Position numbers and translations under genes: made by a program. Below, one piece after another: positions 7,781-16,179 of a DNA stretch of 47,893 bases. Numbering within the stretch: the first letter of the stretch is position 1; the number at the start of each line of letters is the position of its first letter. The notes under the pieces were generated by a model. The model worked only from the letters and a program-made list of their open reading frames with translations, was not told the origin of the DNA and ran no database searches. This stretch comes from DASQPR01 sp035713725 (lineage in GTDB: Bacteria; Actinomycetota; Actinomycetes; Mycobacteriales; Micromonosporaceae): assembly GCA_035713725.1 (NCBI GenBank), contig DASTMZ010000152.1, forward strand, positions 1-47,893, read 5' to 3'.

Positions 7781-8680
7781 GTGACGGAGATCGCGAAGGC
7801 GCCGCGAGCCGCCACGATCTACCGGCGCGCGATCCACAGTTCATTGCGCCTCCGACCAGACGAGGCGACCGGTGCCGGGCTGCCTGCCACCGAGCTGGTG
7901 CTCCGCGGCATCGACATCACGGTGGACCGCGTCGCGGCGTACAACCGGGTCTGCGGTTTTCGCCTCTCCGATGCGCTGCCGGTGACCTATCCCCACGTGC
8001 TGGCGTTCCCGCTGGCCATGCAGGTGATGAGCGAGCCCGGCTTTCCGTTGCCCGTCGTGGGGCTCATCCATGTCGCGAACCGGGTGACCCAGGCCCGCAC
8101 GATCCATCTCGACGAACGGCTCGACCTCACGGTGCGCGCGGCAGCGCTGCGGCCGCACGAACGCGGGCTGCAGTTTGACGTCGGAGCCACCGCCACGATC
8201 GACGGCCGCGAGGTGTGGCACGGGATCTCCACCTACCTGCGCCGCACCCCGACCGACGCCGCCCGAACCGACTCCGGTATTGACGGTTCGGTGCAGAACG
8301 CGACCCCCGCTACCGACGCCGCCACCGGCGCGGACCAACCCCCGCCCACCGCGCTGTGGGGCGTCGCGGCAGACACCGGTCGGGCGTACGCCGCGGTGTC
8401 CGGCGACCACAATCCGATCCACGCGTCACGCGTGGTTGCGCGCGCGTTCGGCTTCCGGCATCCCATCGCACACGGGATGTGGACGATGGCCCGCGCGGTG
8501 TCCGCGCTCGAGGGTCGGCTAGGCGAGACCTACACGGTCGACGTGTCGTTCGTCCGACCGATCATGTTGCCGTCGACAGTGGCTTGGCGCGCGCGTCGCG
8601 ACGACGGTGGATGGACGATCGCCGTCACCGATCCCGACTCCACTCGGCCACGCCTCACCGGTTCCATAGCGCCGGCCTGA
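7781..8680 (+). CDS. htdX: MaoC-like 3-hydroxyacyl-thioester dehydratase (HtdX type)
   Basis: A 299-residue double-hotdog dehydratase. The N-terminal half carries LPVTYPHVLAFPLAMQVM and LIHVANRVTQARTI; the C-terminal half carries the hydratase-2 motif YAAVSGDHNPIH followed by FGFRHPIAHGMW, with the Asp/His pair seen in this family. Both halves match mycobacterial HtdX (from memory). A Thr/Ala/Pro linker joins the halves. Start: the GTG at 7781 has CGGAG five bases upstream and is preferred; an in-frame GTG at 7748 would add 11 residues. In mycobacteria htdX follows fabG4 directly; here 3.5 kb with the polymer module lies between them. Likely role: dehydration of 3-hydroxyacyl intermediates made by the FabG4-like reductase. 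Confidence 0.85.
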   Translation: MTEIAKAPRAATIYRRAIHSSLRLRPDEATGAGLPATELVLRGIDITVDRVAAYNRVCGFRLSDALPVTYPHVLAFPLAMQVMSEPGFPLPVVGLIHVANRVTQARTIHLDERLDLTVRAAALRPHERGLQFDVGATATIDGREVWHGISTYLRRTPTDAARTDSGIDGSVQNATPATDAATGADQPPPTALWGVAADTGRAYAAVSGDHNPIHASRVVARAFGFRHPIAHGMWTMARAVSALEGRLGETYTVDVSFVRPIMLPSTVAWRARRDDGGWTIAVTDPDSTRPRLTGSIAPA

Positions 8681-8693
8681 GAGCCGAGCAGGC

Positions 8694-9398
8694 TCAGCCG
8701 CTTTGTGTCGGCTGCGGAGTGGGCGCCGTCGGTGGCGTCGGCGCGGGTGCGCCGCCGCGGTTGCCGAAGCCCGGCCCGTTGCCGGGTCCGCCACGATTGA
8801 ATCCGTTGTGCCCGAAGCCAGGTCCGAACCCCGGGCCGAACCCGTGTCCCGGTCCAAATCGACTGAACGGCACCCGCCGCTGCTGGTCGTGGCCCGACGT
8901 CGCAAGTGCCGTGATGCCCGAGCCGAGCAGCCCGCCGATGATGAGGCCGATGAGACCGGGTACGAGGAATCGACGCCAGCCCGGCCACGACCGCCACGTC
9001 CGGCGGCCACTCGCCGCCGTGCGCGGTGCCCCGGCCGGTGTCACGGGCGCCGCGGTTCCGGTCCACGTCCACCCCGGTCCGGGTGTCCAACCGGGCGGCG
9101 GCCCGCCGGACGGCGCTGGTGGCACGGTGCCGGGCGGTGTCGCGGTGCCGGTCGCACCCGGCGGCGCAGCGGGCGGCGCAGCGGGCGCGGCCGCGGGCGT
9201 TGCGTCGTGTGCCGGTGTAGCGCTGTGTTGCGGTGCGGCGCTGTCTGCCGGTGTCGGCAGGATGCGAGTCGGATCGGGTTCGGAAGCGTCGGTCGCCGGC
9301 GCCGCCTCGGACGGCGGCAGCGGCACCGTTTCGCCGTTTGTTGTGGCATCGTTGCGCGGCGGCTCGGCTGGGGTCGCGCTCGCGGGCGGTTCGGTCAT
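8694..9398 (-). CDS. Proline-rich single-pass membrane protein with Gly/Phe/Asn-rich tail
   Basis: A 234-residue protein not assigned to a named family. The first 130 or so residues are low-complexity Ala/Pro/Thr/Gly, as in many actinobacterial cytoplasmic tails that precede one membrane anchor. A single helix follows (FLVPGLIGLIIGGLLGSGI). The outer tail is a run of GFGPG/GHN/NRGG repeats ending in Pro/Thr. The ATG at 9398 has AGGAGG six bases upstream, a strong site. It converges on the HtdX-like gene with a 13-bp gap. The layout suggests a surface-exposed anchor or scaffold; no enzymatic motif is visible. Confidence 0.7.
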   Translation of the reverse strand: MTEPPASATPAEPPRNDATTNGETVPLPPSEAAPATDASEPDPTRILPTPADSAAPQHSATPAHDATPAAAPAAPPAAPPGATGTATPPGTVPPAPSGGPPPGWTPGPGWTWTGTAAPVTPAGAPRTAASGRRTWRSWPGWRRFLVPGLIGLIIGGLLGSGITALATSGHDQQRRVPFSRFGPGHGFGPGFGPGFGHNGFNRGGPGNGPGFGNRGGAPAPTPPTAPTPQPTQSG

Positions 9399-9703
9399 GG
9401 TGGCCTCCTGACGCGGGCCGGCAGTCCGTGGTTGCCCACCGGTGCGCTGCTCGCACCGCCTGCGGAACCGCCGGCCTGGACGGTCGCATCGCACAGCGTC
9501 GCAGACCAAGCTGGGAGCGATCCGGGGTGCGGCTGTGGGTTAGCCAAGGATCGGCAGGTTCGCTCAGGATCGGGGTTTTTCGGGAACGACGGTTCGCCAA
9601 GGATTCGGTCGCCGGCCGTGCGACCCAGCGACCGCGGTTGTCAGCGCATGCCCGGCACCCGTAAAGTTACGCACGAGTAACTTGCTGTCTCGAGAGGATT
9701 CTG
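9399..9703. other. Divergent intergenic region
   Basis: 305 bp between the proline-rich membrane protein (minus) and the SCP2 gene (plus). Apart from the palindrome at 9664-9683 I see no structure, ORF with family resemblance, or RNA gene. Confidence 0.4.
9664..9683. promoter_or_regulatory. Palindromic operator upstream of the SCP2/acyl-CoA dehydrogenase operon
   Basis: AAGTTAC-gcacga-GTAACTT is a perfect 7-bp inverted repeat with a 6-base centre, ending 20 bases before the SCP2 start codon. This layout is typical of TetR-family operators controlling acyl-CoA genes. Which regulator binds is not visible, as no regulator gene is nearby. Confidence 0.5.
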
Positions 9704-10156
9704 ATGGCCGACATCGACGTGTCCACCTTCGCCAACGCCGATCCAAAGCAGTTCGCGCAGCTCGTGAAGGCCGCGTCCAATGACCAGCTCAACGCGGTGA
9801 TGACCGGCGAGCTTCGGCAGCGGGTGCTCGACGAGGTCTTCGGTCGCATGCCGACGCTGTTTCGCGCCGATCGCGCCGGCGCCACGAACGCGGTGGTCCA
9901 CTGGACGGTCGGCGACGGCCCCGACGGCGGCAGCGACACGTACGAGTTGGTGATCGCGGACGGCGCCTGCGTCGTGTCGCCGTCGCCGGCCCACGAGCCG
10001 AAGCTCGCGCTGATGCTCGGCGGCGTCGACTTCCTCAAGGTCGTCTCCGGCAACGCCAACCCGGTGATGCTGTTCATGACCGGCAAGCTCAAGGCCAAGG
10101 GCGACCTCGGCCTCGCCGCAAAGATCGGCGATCTGTTCGACATCCCGAAGGCCTGA
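9704..10156 (+). CDS. SCP2 sterol/lipid-binding domain protein
   Basis: A 150-residue single-domain SCP2-like protein. After an N-terminal helical part it shows the family's beta core: VVHWTVGDGPDGGSDTYELVIADG, then a helical region with LMLGGVDFLKVVSGNANPVMLFMTGKLKAKGDLGLA, the diagnostic stretch of bacterial SCP2 proteins. These bind acyl or sterol chains in a hydrophobic tunnel. GAGAGG lies upstream of the ATG. The next gene, an acyl-CoA dehydrogenase, starts two bases after the stop, so the two are surely co-transcribed; the SCP2 protein may present the acyl substrate. Confidence 0.85.
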   Translation: MADIDVSTFANADPKQFAQLVKAASNDQLNAVMTGELRQRVLDEVFGRMPTLFRADRAGATNAVVHWTVGDGPDGGSDTYELVIADGACVVSPSPAHEPKLALMLGGVDFLKVVSGNANPVMLFMTGKLKAKGDLGLAAKIGDLFDIPKA

Positions 10157-10158
10157 GC

Positions 10159-11373
10159 GTGCCGGAGTTCTCCCTCGACCTGGGCGAGGAGCAGCGCGAC
10201 CTTCGAGACTGGGCGCACGGCTTCGCGGCCGAGGTGATCCGGCCGGCCGGCGCCGAGTGGGACGAGCGCGAGGCGACGCCGTGGCCGATCATCGCCGAGG
10301 CCGCGAAGATCGGGCTCTACGGCTACGAGTTCCTCGTCAACGCGTACGCGGATCCGACCGGACTCTCGTTGCCGATCGCGACCGAGGAACTGTTCTGGGG
10401 CGACGCCGGCATCGCGATGTCCATCATGGGTACCGGTCTCGCGGTCGCGGCGATCTACGGATCCGGGACGCCGGAGCAGTTCCTCGAGTGGGTGCCGCAG
10501 TGCTTCGGCGACGCGGCCGACCCGAAGGTGGCCGCGTTCTGCTCGAGCGAACCGGAGGCCGGGTCGGACGTCGGGGCGATGCGCACTCGGGCTCGCTACG
10601 ACGAGGCGAGCGACGAGTGGGTGATCTCCGGACAGAAGGCGTACGCCACCAACGGCGGCATCGCCAACGTGCACGTGGTCACCGCCGTGGTGGACCCGGA
10701 TCTGGGTACGCGTGGCCAGGCGGCGTTTGTCGTCCCGGCCGGAACGCCCGGACTCACGGGTACGAAGAAGCTCCGCAAGTTGGGACTACGCGCCTCGCAC
10801 ACCGCCGACGTGTTCCTCGACGACGTACGCGTGCCGGGCGCCTGCCTGCTCGGCGGCAAGGAGCGGTTGGACCAGCGGCTCGCCCGAGCGCGTGAGGGTC
10901 GCCCGTCGGCGGGTTCCGCGTCGATGCGCACCTTCGAGTCGACCCGCCCGACCGTCGGCGCCCAGGCGATCGGGATTGCCCGAGCCGCGTACGAATATGC
11001 CCTCGACTACGCGAAGCAGCGCGTTCAATTCGGCCGGCCGATCATCGAAAACCAGGCGATCGCGTTCGCGCTGGCGGACATGCGCACCGACATCGACGCG
11101 GCGCGCCTGCTTGTCTGGCGCGCGGCCTGGATGGGCCGGACGGATCGGACGTTCGAGGCCGGCGAGGGCTCGATGAGCAAGTTGCGCGCCGGTGAGGTCG
11201 CGGTGCGGGTCACCGAGCAGGCGGTCCAGATCCTCGGCGGCGCCGGATATCTGCGCGAGCACCCGGTGGAACGCTGGTACCGCGATGCCAAGATCTACAC
11301 GATCTTCGAGGGCACGTCGGAGATCCAGCGACTTGTCGTCGCGCGTGCGATTTCGGGCGTACAGATCCGCTGA
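10159..11373 (+). CDS. Acyl-CoA dehydrogenase
   Basis: A 404-residue FAD-dependent acyl-CoA dehydrogenase, which introduces the 2,3 double bond in acyl-CoA. Seen: CSSEPEAGSDVGAMRTRA (FAD/substrate loop), VISGQKAYATNGG, a helical C-terminal domain with YAKQRVQFGRPI, and IFEGTSEIQRLVVARAI, in which Glu384 takes the place of the catalytic base of medium-chain enzymes. The GTG start lies two bases after the SCP2 stop codon, indicating translational coupling. An insertion of about 20 residues (LGGKERLDQRLARAREGRPSAG region) before the C-terminal helices is unusual. Substrate chain length cannot be told. Confidence 0.9.
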   Translation: MPEFSLDLGEEQRDLRDWAHGFAAEVIRPAGAEWDEREATPWPIIAEAAKIGLYGYEFLVNAYADPTGLSLPIATEELFWGDAGIAMSIMGTGLAVAAIYGSGTPEQFLEWVPQCFGDAADPKVAAFCSSEPEAGSDVGAMRTRARYDEASDEWVISGQKAYATNGGIANVHVVTAVVDPDLGTRGQAAFVVPAGTPGLTGTKKLRKLGLRASHTADVFLDDVRVPGACLLGGKERLDQRLARAREGRPSAGSASMRTFESTRPTVGAQAIGIARAAYEYALDYAKQRVQFGRPIIENQAIAFALADMRTDIDAARLLVWRAAWMGRTDRTFEAGEGSMSKLRAGEVAVRVTEQAVQILGGAGYLREHPVERWYRDAKIYTIFEGTSEIQRLVVARAISGVQIR

Positions 11374-11549
11374 CCTGACGCCGGTCGCGGCGCTGTTTGG
11401 GCCGGCACAGCGGATGTCGAGTTTTCGCACGGCGGCGATACCATGCCCCAATGTCCAGTAGCCGCGTCAGCCTTCACCCCGGCCGGTTCACCCGGCGGCG
11501 TGCGGCAATCGAACAAACCCCTGCTCTGTCTTCATATGCTGGTGGTGAT

Positions 11550-12263
11550 ATGACGCCACGGCGGGCACGCTGGCGAGCCCGCGGATTGGTGCTCGTGGCG
11601 GCCATCGCGGCGCTCACGCTGTCGGCCGCCGCCTGTTCGCACAAGGGTTCCAGCTCGACGTCGCTGCCGTCCGCGGCGACCGTGCTGCAGCAGGCCGAGA
11701 CGGCGATGACCAACGTAGCGACCGTGCACGTCACGATCGCGGTCGACGGTTCGCTGCCCGGGTTGCCGTTGAAGAAGGCGGACGGCGACCTGAAGGCGGA
11801 CGGCGAGGCCAAGGGCAGCGCGACGATCAACGAGTTCGGTGTGAACGCCGAAGTGGAGTTCATCATCACGAACCAAACCTTCTACCTGAAGGGTGTCACC
11901 GGGGGGTATACGCCGATGCCGCTGTCCACCGCATCGTCGATCTTCGACCCGTCCGCGATCCTCGACCCGAACCGTGGCGTCGTGAAGCTGCTGAAGACTG
12001 CCCAGAACCCGAAGGTCGAGGGCGTCGACTCGGTCAACGGCCACGACGCGTACCGCGTCTCGCTCACCCCGGACCCGGGCGCCATCACCGCGCTCGTACC
12101 CGGCTCGGGCGCCGGCACCACCGGCACGATCTGGATCGACACGTCGACGCATCGCGTGTCGAAGGGCGTGTTCAAGGTGCCCGGCTCCGGCTCGAATAAG
12201 GGCGCGACCGTGACGATCACGCTGACCAACTATGACGCGCCGGTCACCGTCAATGCGCCCTGA
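11550..12263 (+). CDS. lprG: LprG-type lipoprotein (LppX_LprAFG family)
   Basis: A 237-residue lipoprotein. A basic N-terminus (MTPRRARWRARG) and a hydrophobic stretch end in the lipobox SAAAC, followed by Ser/Thr-rich linker and the LppX_LprAFG fold: VTIAVDGSLPG, KADGDLKADGEAKG, an omega-like strand set and IWIDTSTHRVSKGVF. The family binds triacylated lipids between a sheet and helices and shuttles them across the cell wall space. The stop overlaps the start of the P55-like transporter by 11 bp, the same partnership as lprG-Rv1410c in mycobacteria. I chose the ATG at 11550, which places the signal peptide correctly. Confidence 0.87.
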   Translation: MTPRRARWRARGLVLVAAIAALTLSAAACSHKGSSSTSLPSAATVLQQAETAMTNVATVHVTIAVDGSLPGLPLKKADGDLKADGEAKGSATINEFGVNAEVEFIITNQTFYLKGVTGGYTPMPLSTASSIFDPSAILDPNRGVVKLLKTAQNPKVEGVDSVNGHDAYRVSLTPDPGAITALVPGSGAGTTGTIWIDTSTHRVSKGVFKVPGSGSNKGATVTITLTNYDAPVTVNAP

Positions 12264-13866
12264 CACGGCGGCCGCTAGCGACCGCCGCGCAACGGCTGGT
12301 ACGGCCGGCACCGGCCGTACGTTCTCGTCGCCGACCGGCCGCCGCATCGCGGTCGGTGTCGGCGGGCTCGCCGTGCTCCTCGCCGCGATCGACGCGTACG
12401 TCGTGGTCAGCATCTTCGTAAACATCCTCAATTCCCTCGGTTTGCCGATCAACCGCTTGGAACGCGCCACCCCGATCGTGACGGGCTACCTGCTCGGGTA
12501 CGTCGCCGGCATGCCGTTACTGGCGCGCGTCTCGGACCGCTACGGCCGCCGGATCGTCCTCTACGCCGGTCTGGCCGGCTTCGCCGGTGGCTCTGCGTTG
12601 ACGGGTTGGGCGCCGACCGAGAACTGGCTCGTCATCGGCCGCACCGTCCAAGGCGTTGCCGGCGGTGCGCTGCTGCCGGTGACGCTCGCGCTGGCCGCTG
12701 ACCTGTTCGCCGAGCGGTCGCGGGCACGCGTGCTCGGTGGTGTCGGCGCAGCCCAGGAGCTGGGAAGCGTGATCGGACCGCTCTACGGCGCGTGGGTCGC
12801 GTCGATGGTCAACTGGCAGTGGGTGTTCTGGATCAACATTCCACTCGCCGCCGCGGCGGCCGCGCTCGTGCACCGTGCGGTGCCGGCCCGCAGTGTTGGC
12901 GACGCCGTCGAACGGCCCCGTGTCGACGTGATCGGCGGCCTGCTTCTCGCGGCCTGCCTCGGCGTGCTGGTCGCCGCGCTCAACAACCAGCATCCGGAAA
13001 ACGGCGTGCTGCCGCCGAACGGACCACTGCTGATCGGCATCAGCGCCGCGCTGCTGGTCGCGTTCGTGGTGTGGGAGATGACCGCGCGTACGAAGCTGAT
13101 GGCGCTCACCGGCGTGGCCAAGCGGCCGTTCTTCGCGTCGATCGCGACCAGCCTGATCGCCGGCGCCGGTCTGCTGGCCACCCTGCTGTTCATCACGCTC
13201 GACGCACAGACCGTGCTCGAAAAGACCGCCGGTCAGGCGTCGGTGCTGCTGGCGCGGTTCCTGATCGCGCTGCCGATCGGCGCGATCATCGGCGGATTCC
13301 TGGTGCGGCGACTCGGCGAGCGCATCGTCACGGTCGGCGGGCTGCTGATCGCCGCATTCGGTTATTGGCTGGTCTCACGCTGGCCGATCGAGGTGCTGGC
13401 CGCGTCCCACCACATCGGACCGATCCGACTGCCGATGTTCGACACCGACATGGCGATCGCCGGCCTCGGACTCGGGCTGATCATCGCGCCGTTAGCCGCG
13501 GCCGTGCTGCGGTCGGTGCCGCCCGCGTCACACGGCATCGCGTCGGCCGCACTGGTTGTCGCGCGCATGATGGGGATGCTGGTCGGCGTATCCGCGCTTG
13601 CCGCGTGGGGGCTGCACAAGTTCCAGGTGCTCACCGCGAACCTCGTGTCGCCACTGCCGATCAACAAGACTCAGGCGCAGTTCAACGCCGAAGAGGCCAG
13701 CTACGAGAAGGCGCTCTTCAAGGCACTGCAACAGGAGTACCGCTCGATCTTCTTCGCGACCGCGATCGTGTGTCTGGTCGGCGCGGTGGTCGCGCTCGCA
13801 CTCGACGGCCGGCGGGCGCAGCAAGAGGCCGACGACGCCCGCGAGGCACAGCTCGTCACGCAGTAA
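12253..13866 (+). CDS. Major facilitator transporter of the P55 (Rv1410c) type
   Basis: A 537-residue DHA-type MFS protein with about 14 hydrophobic segments. It aligns by eye with mycobacterial P55: LLAAIDAYVVVSIF, GYLLGYVAGMPLLARVSDRYGRRIVLY (the loop 2-3 motif), GRTVQGVAGGALLPVTLALAADL, GAAQELGSVIGPLYG and GIASAALVVARMMGMLVGV. P55 works with LprG to export triacylglycerides and affects drug tolerance. The ATG at 12253 overlaps the lprG stop; coupling is likely. A periplasmic loop after the penultimate segments (FNAEEASYEKALFKALQQEY) and a charged tail follow. Confidence 0.88.
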   Translation: MRPDTAAASDRRATAGTAGTGRTFSSPTGRRIAVGVGGLAVLLAAIDAYVVVSIFVNILNSLGLPINRLERATPIVTGYLLGYVAGMPLLARVSDRYGRRIVLYAGLAGFAGGSALTGWAPTENWLVIGRTVQGVAGGALLPVTLALAADLFAERSRARVLGGVGAAQELGSVIGPLYGAWVASMVNWQWVFWINIPLAAAAAALVHRAVPARSVGDAVERPRVDVIGGLLLAACLGVLVAALNNQHPENGVLPPNGPLLIGISAALLVAFVVWEMTARTKLMALTGVAKRPFFASIATSLIAGAGLLATLLFITLDAQTVLEKTAGQASVLLARFLIALPIGAIIGGFLVRRLGERIVTVGGLLIAAFGYWLVSRWPIEVLAASHHIGPIRLPMFDTDMAIAGLGLGLIIAPLAAAVLRSVPPASHGIASAALVVARMMGMLVGVSALAAWGLHKFQVLTANLVSPLPINKTQAQFNAEEASYEKALFKALQQEYRSIFFATAIVCLVGAVVALALDGRRAQQEADDAREAQLVTQ

Positions 13867-14008
13867 CTCAGTCGGCAATTCGCCCAGTATCGCCCTCATC
13901 GCGGTGGCATGTGAAAGCGTTGGTGGTGCGCGGGTCGGGACGTCGCAACCGCCGTCGAGCGGGACGTGGTCGCCCAGCTACAGCGAATCCGTACGAGGGG
14001 GACGAGTC

Positions 14009-14830
14009 ATGCCGACGATCACCATGAAAGACGGCACGGACATCTACTACAAGGACTGGGGAACCGGGCAACCGGTGCTGTTCAGTCACGGGTGGCCCCT
14101 GTCCGCCGACGCATGGGACAAGCAGCTACAGCTCGTCGCGAACGACGGATTCCGCGGCATCGCACACGACCGCCGCGGACACGGCCGGTCGAGCCAGCCG
14201 TGGGACGGCAACGACATGGATACGTACGCAGACGATCTATCTGAGCTGATCGACCGGCTGAACTTGACGAACATCGTGCTGGTCGGCCACTCCACCGGCG
14301 GCGGCGAGGTCGCTCGCTACTTGGGTCGGCACGGTACTTCCAAGGTGGCGAAGGCGGTGCTGGTCGGCGCCGTACCACCGATCATGCTCAAGACCGACAA
14401 GAACCCAGAAGGTACGCCGATCGAGACGTTCGACGCGATCCGCGCCGGCGTCGCGAGCGATCGCTCGCAATATTACGAGGAGCTGAGCGCGCCGTTCTAC
14501 GGTGCGAACCGGCCGGGTTCGAAGGTCTCGCAAGGGCTGCGCGACGCGTTCTGGCTCATGAGCATGCAGGCCGGCATCAAGGCGTCGTACGACTGCGTCA
14601 AGCAGTTCTCCGAAACGGACTTCAGCCATGACCTCGCCACGATCGACGTGCCGGTGTTCGTCGCGCACGGCGACGACGACCAGATCGTGCCGATCGCCGC
14701 GGCCGCACCCAAGACTGCGAAGATGCTCGCGAAGGCGACCCTGAAGATCTACCCGGGCGCCTCGCACGGCCTGTGGGGCTGGTACGAGGAGGAGTTCAGC
14801 AAGGACCTGATCGAGTTCCTGCATGCCTGA
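14009..14830 (+). CDS. Alpha/beta hydrolase, non-haem chloroperoxidase type
   Basis: A 273-residue alpha/beta hydrolase close to cofactor-free haloperoxidases and esterases. Seen: DGTDIYYKDWG, the oxyanion stretch FSHGWPLSADAW, the nucleophile elbow GHSTGG (Ser), the acid in AHGDDDQIVP and the base His in PGASHGLWG near the C-terminus. GAGGGGG precedes the ATG by about 7 bases. It stands alone, 142 bp after the transporter and convergent with purD. The substrate is unknown; esterase and perhydrolase activities are both common in the family. Confidence 0.88.
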   Translation: MPTITMKDGTDIYYKDWGTGQPVLFSHGWPLSADAWDKQLQLVANDGFRGIAHDRRGHGRSSQPWDGNDMDTYADDLSELIDRLNLTNIVLVGHSTGGGEVARYLGRHGTSKVAKAVLVGAVPPIMLKTDKNPEGTPIETFDAIRAGVASDRSQYYEELSAPFYGANRPGSKVSQGLRDAFWLMSMQAGIKASYDCVKQFSETDFSHDLATIDVPVFVAHGDDDQIVPIAAAAPKTAKMLAKATLKIYPGASHGLWGWYEEEFSKDLIEFLHA

Positions 14831-14857
14831 CGCCGCGGCGTGACCGTCGTCGCGAAT

Positions 14858-14891
14858 AAGCGTCCCGCGGGCTTTCCGTCGCGGGACGCTT
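14858..14891. terminator. Inverted repeat between convergent genes, covering the purD stop
   Basis: AAGCGTCCCGC (14858-14868) and GCGGGACGCTT (14881-14891) form a perfect 11-bp stem with a 12-base loop. It lies between the hydrolase and purD and overlaps the purD TAA. On the minus strand the stem ends CTTATT, which suits purD termination. Confidence 0.65.
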
Positions 14892-16179
14892 ACCCGGTCG
14901 GCACCGATACATGTCCCGCGATCGCGGCCGCTGCGATGTCGCGCCGATGCTGGGCACCGGCCAGACCGATGCTGTCGACGATGGCGTACGCATTGTCTCG
15001 GGCGGCCGCCAACGTGGCGCCGGTGGCGGTCGCGCACACCACGCGGCCACCGGCGGACTGGAGTGAGCCGTTAGCGGCGCGTCGGGTGCCGGCGTGGATG
15101 ACGCCCAGCTGCTCCGCGCCGGTCAGTACGTCGCCGGTCCGGGGGGAGCCGGGGTAGCCGCTCGCCGCGACGACGACGGTGACTGCCGCTTCCTCGTGCC
15201 ACCGCAACGGCGGTCGGTCGCCCAACGCTCCAGTCGCAGCCGCATACAGCACGCCGGCCAAGGGCGTCGCGAGGAGCGGCAGCACGACCTGCGTCTCGGG
15301 ATCACCGAACCGGCAGTTGAACTCGACCACCCGCGGCCCGCTTGCGGTGAGCGCGAGGCCGACGTAGAGCAGTCCGGCAAACGGCGCGCCGCGGCGCGTC
15401 ATCTCCGCCAGGGTGGGCCGCACGACGGTCTCCATGACGTGGTCGACAAGCGACGGCGGCGCCCAGTCCAATGGTGCGTAGGCGCCCATGCCCCCGGTAT
15501 TCGGGCCGGTGTCACCGTCGCCGATGCGCTTGAAGTCCTGCGCCGGCAGGAGCGGCAGCCCGACCGTACCGTCGGTTAGCACGAACAGCGACACCTCGGG
15601 GCCGGCCAGATACTCCTCCACGACGACGTGGTGACCGGCGGCCACGACGGCCTCCGCATGCGCGACCGCGGCGACGCGATCGCCGGTGACGACCACACCC
15701 TTGCCGGCCGCGAGTCCGTCGTCCTTCACGACGTACGGCGCGCCGAACGTGTCGAGCGCCGACTCGACGTCAGCACGTGTCGCGCAGCTTCGTGCGGCGG
15801 CGGTCGGTACGCCGGCCGCGGACATCACGTCCTTGGCAAATGCCTTCGAACCCTCCAGCCGCGCGGCCGCGGCGGTCGGTCCGAACACCGCAATCCCCTT
15901 GGCTCGTACGGCATCCGCCACGCCCGCGACAAGCGGTGCCTCGGGTCCGATCACAACGAGATCCGCTCGTACGTCGACGGCGAGCGCGGTTACCGCCGCA
16001 TCGTCGACGGCGTCGACCGCTCGCAGTTGCACACGATCGGCGCCGGCAGCCGTCAGTGTCACCGCGGCCATGCCGGGGTTGCCCGGCGCGCACACCAGCG
16101 CGGTCACGTCGGGATCCGCCGCCAGCGCAAGCGCGAGGGAGTGTTCCCGACCACCCGAACCGATCAGGAGGATGCGCAC
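14890..16179 (-). CDS. purD: Phosphoribosylamine-glycine ligase (GAR synthetase)
   Basis: A 429-residue ATP-grasp ligase for the second step of purine synthesis, joining glycine to phosphoribosylamine. Motifs: GSGGREHSLALAL at the N-terminus, CAPGNPG, VIGPEAPLVAGVAD, FGPTAAAARLEGSKAFAKD, then ATP-grasp elements YVVKDDGLAAGKGV, TGGMGAYAP and VEFNCRFGDPETQV. The GTG at 16179 is chosen because the family starts immediately with the (K/R)ILLIGSGG strand. It faces the hydrolase gene across a hairpin. purA lies about 6.6 kb away and is not in the same operon. Confidence 0.95.
   Translation of the reverse strand: MRILLIGSGGREHSLALALAADPDVTALVCAPGNPGMAAVTLTAAGADRVQLRAVDAVDDAAVTALAVDVRADLVVIGPEAPLVAGVADAVRAKGIAVFGPTAAAARLEGSKAFAKDVMSAAGVPTAAARSCATRADVESALDTFGAPYVVKDDGLAAGKGVVVTGDRVAAVAHAEAVVAAGHHVVVEEYLAGPEVSLFVLTDGTVGLPLLPAQDFKRIGDGDTGPNTGGMGAYAPLDWAPPSLVDHVMETVVRPTLAEMTRRGAPFAGLLYVGLALTASGPRVVEFNCRFGDPETQVVLPLLATPLAGVLYAAATGALGDRPPLRWHEEAAVTVVVAASGYPGSPRTGDVLTGAEQLGVIHAGTRRAANGSLQSAGGRVVCATATGATLAAARDNAYAIVDSIGLAGAQHRRDIAAAAIAGHVSVPTG

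Noticed and set aside
5200..9500. Several long open frames opposite real genes (for example over 5200-5985, 6001-6921 and 8703-9680)
   Set aside because: They are antisense or shifted shadows of high-GC genes, Arg/Ala/Pro-rich with no family motif.
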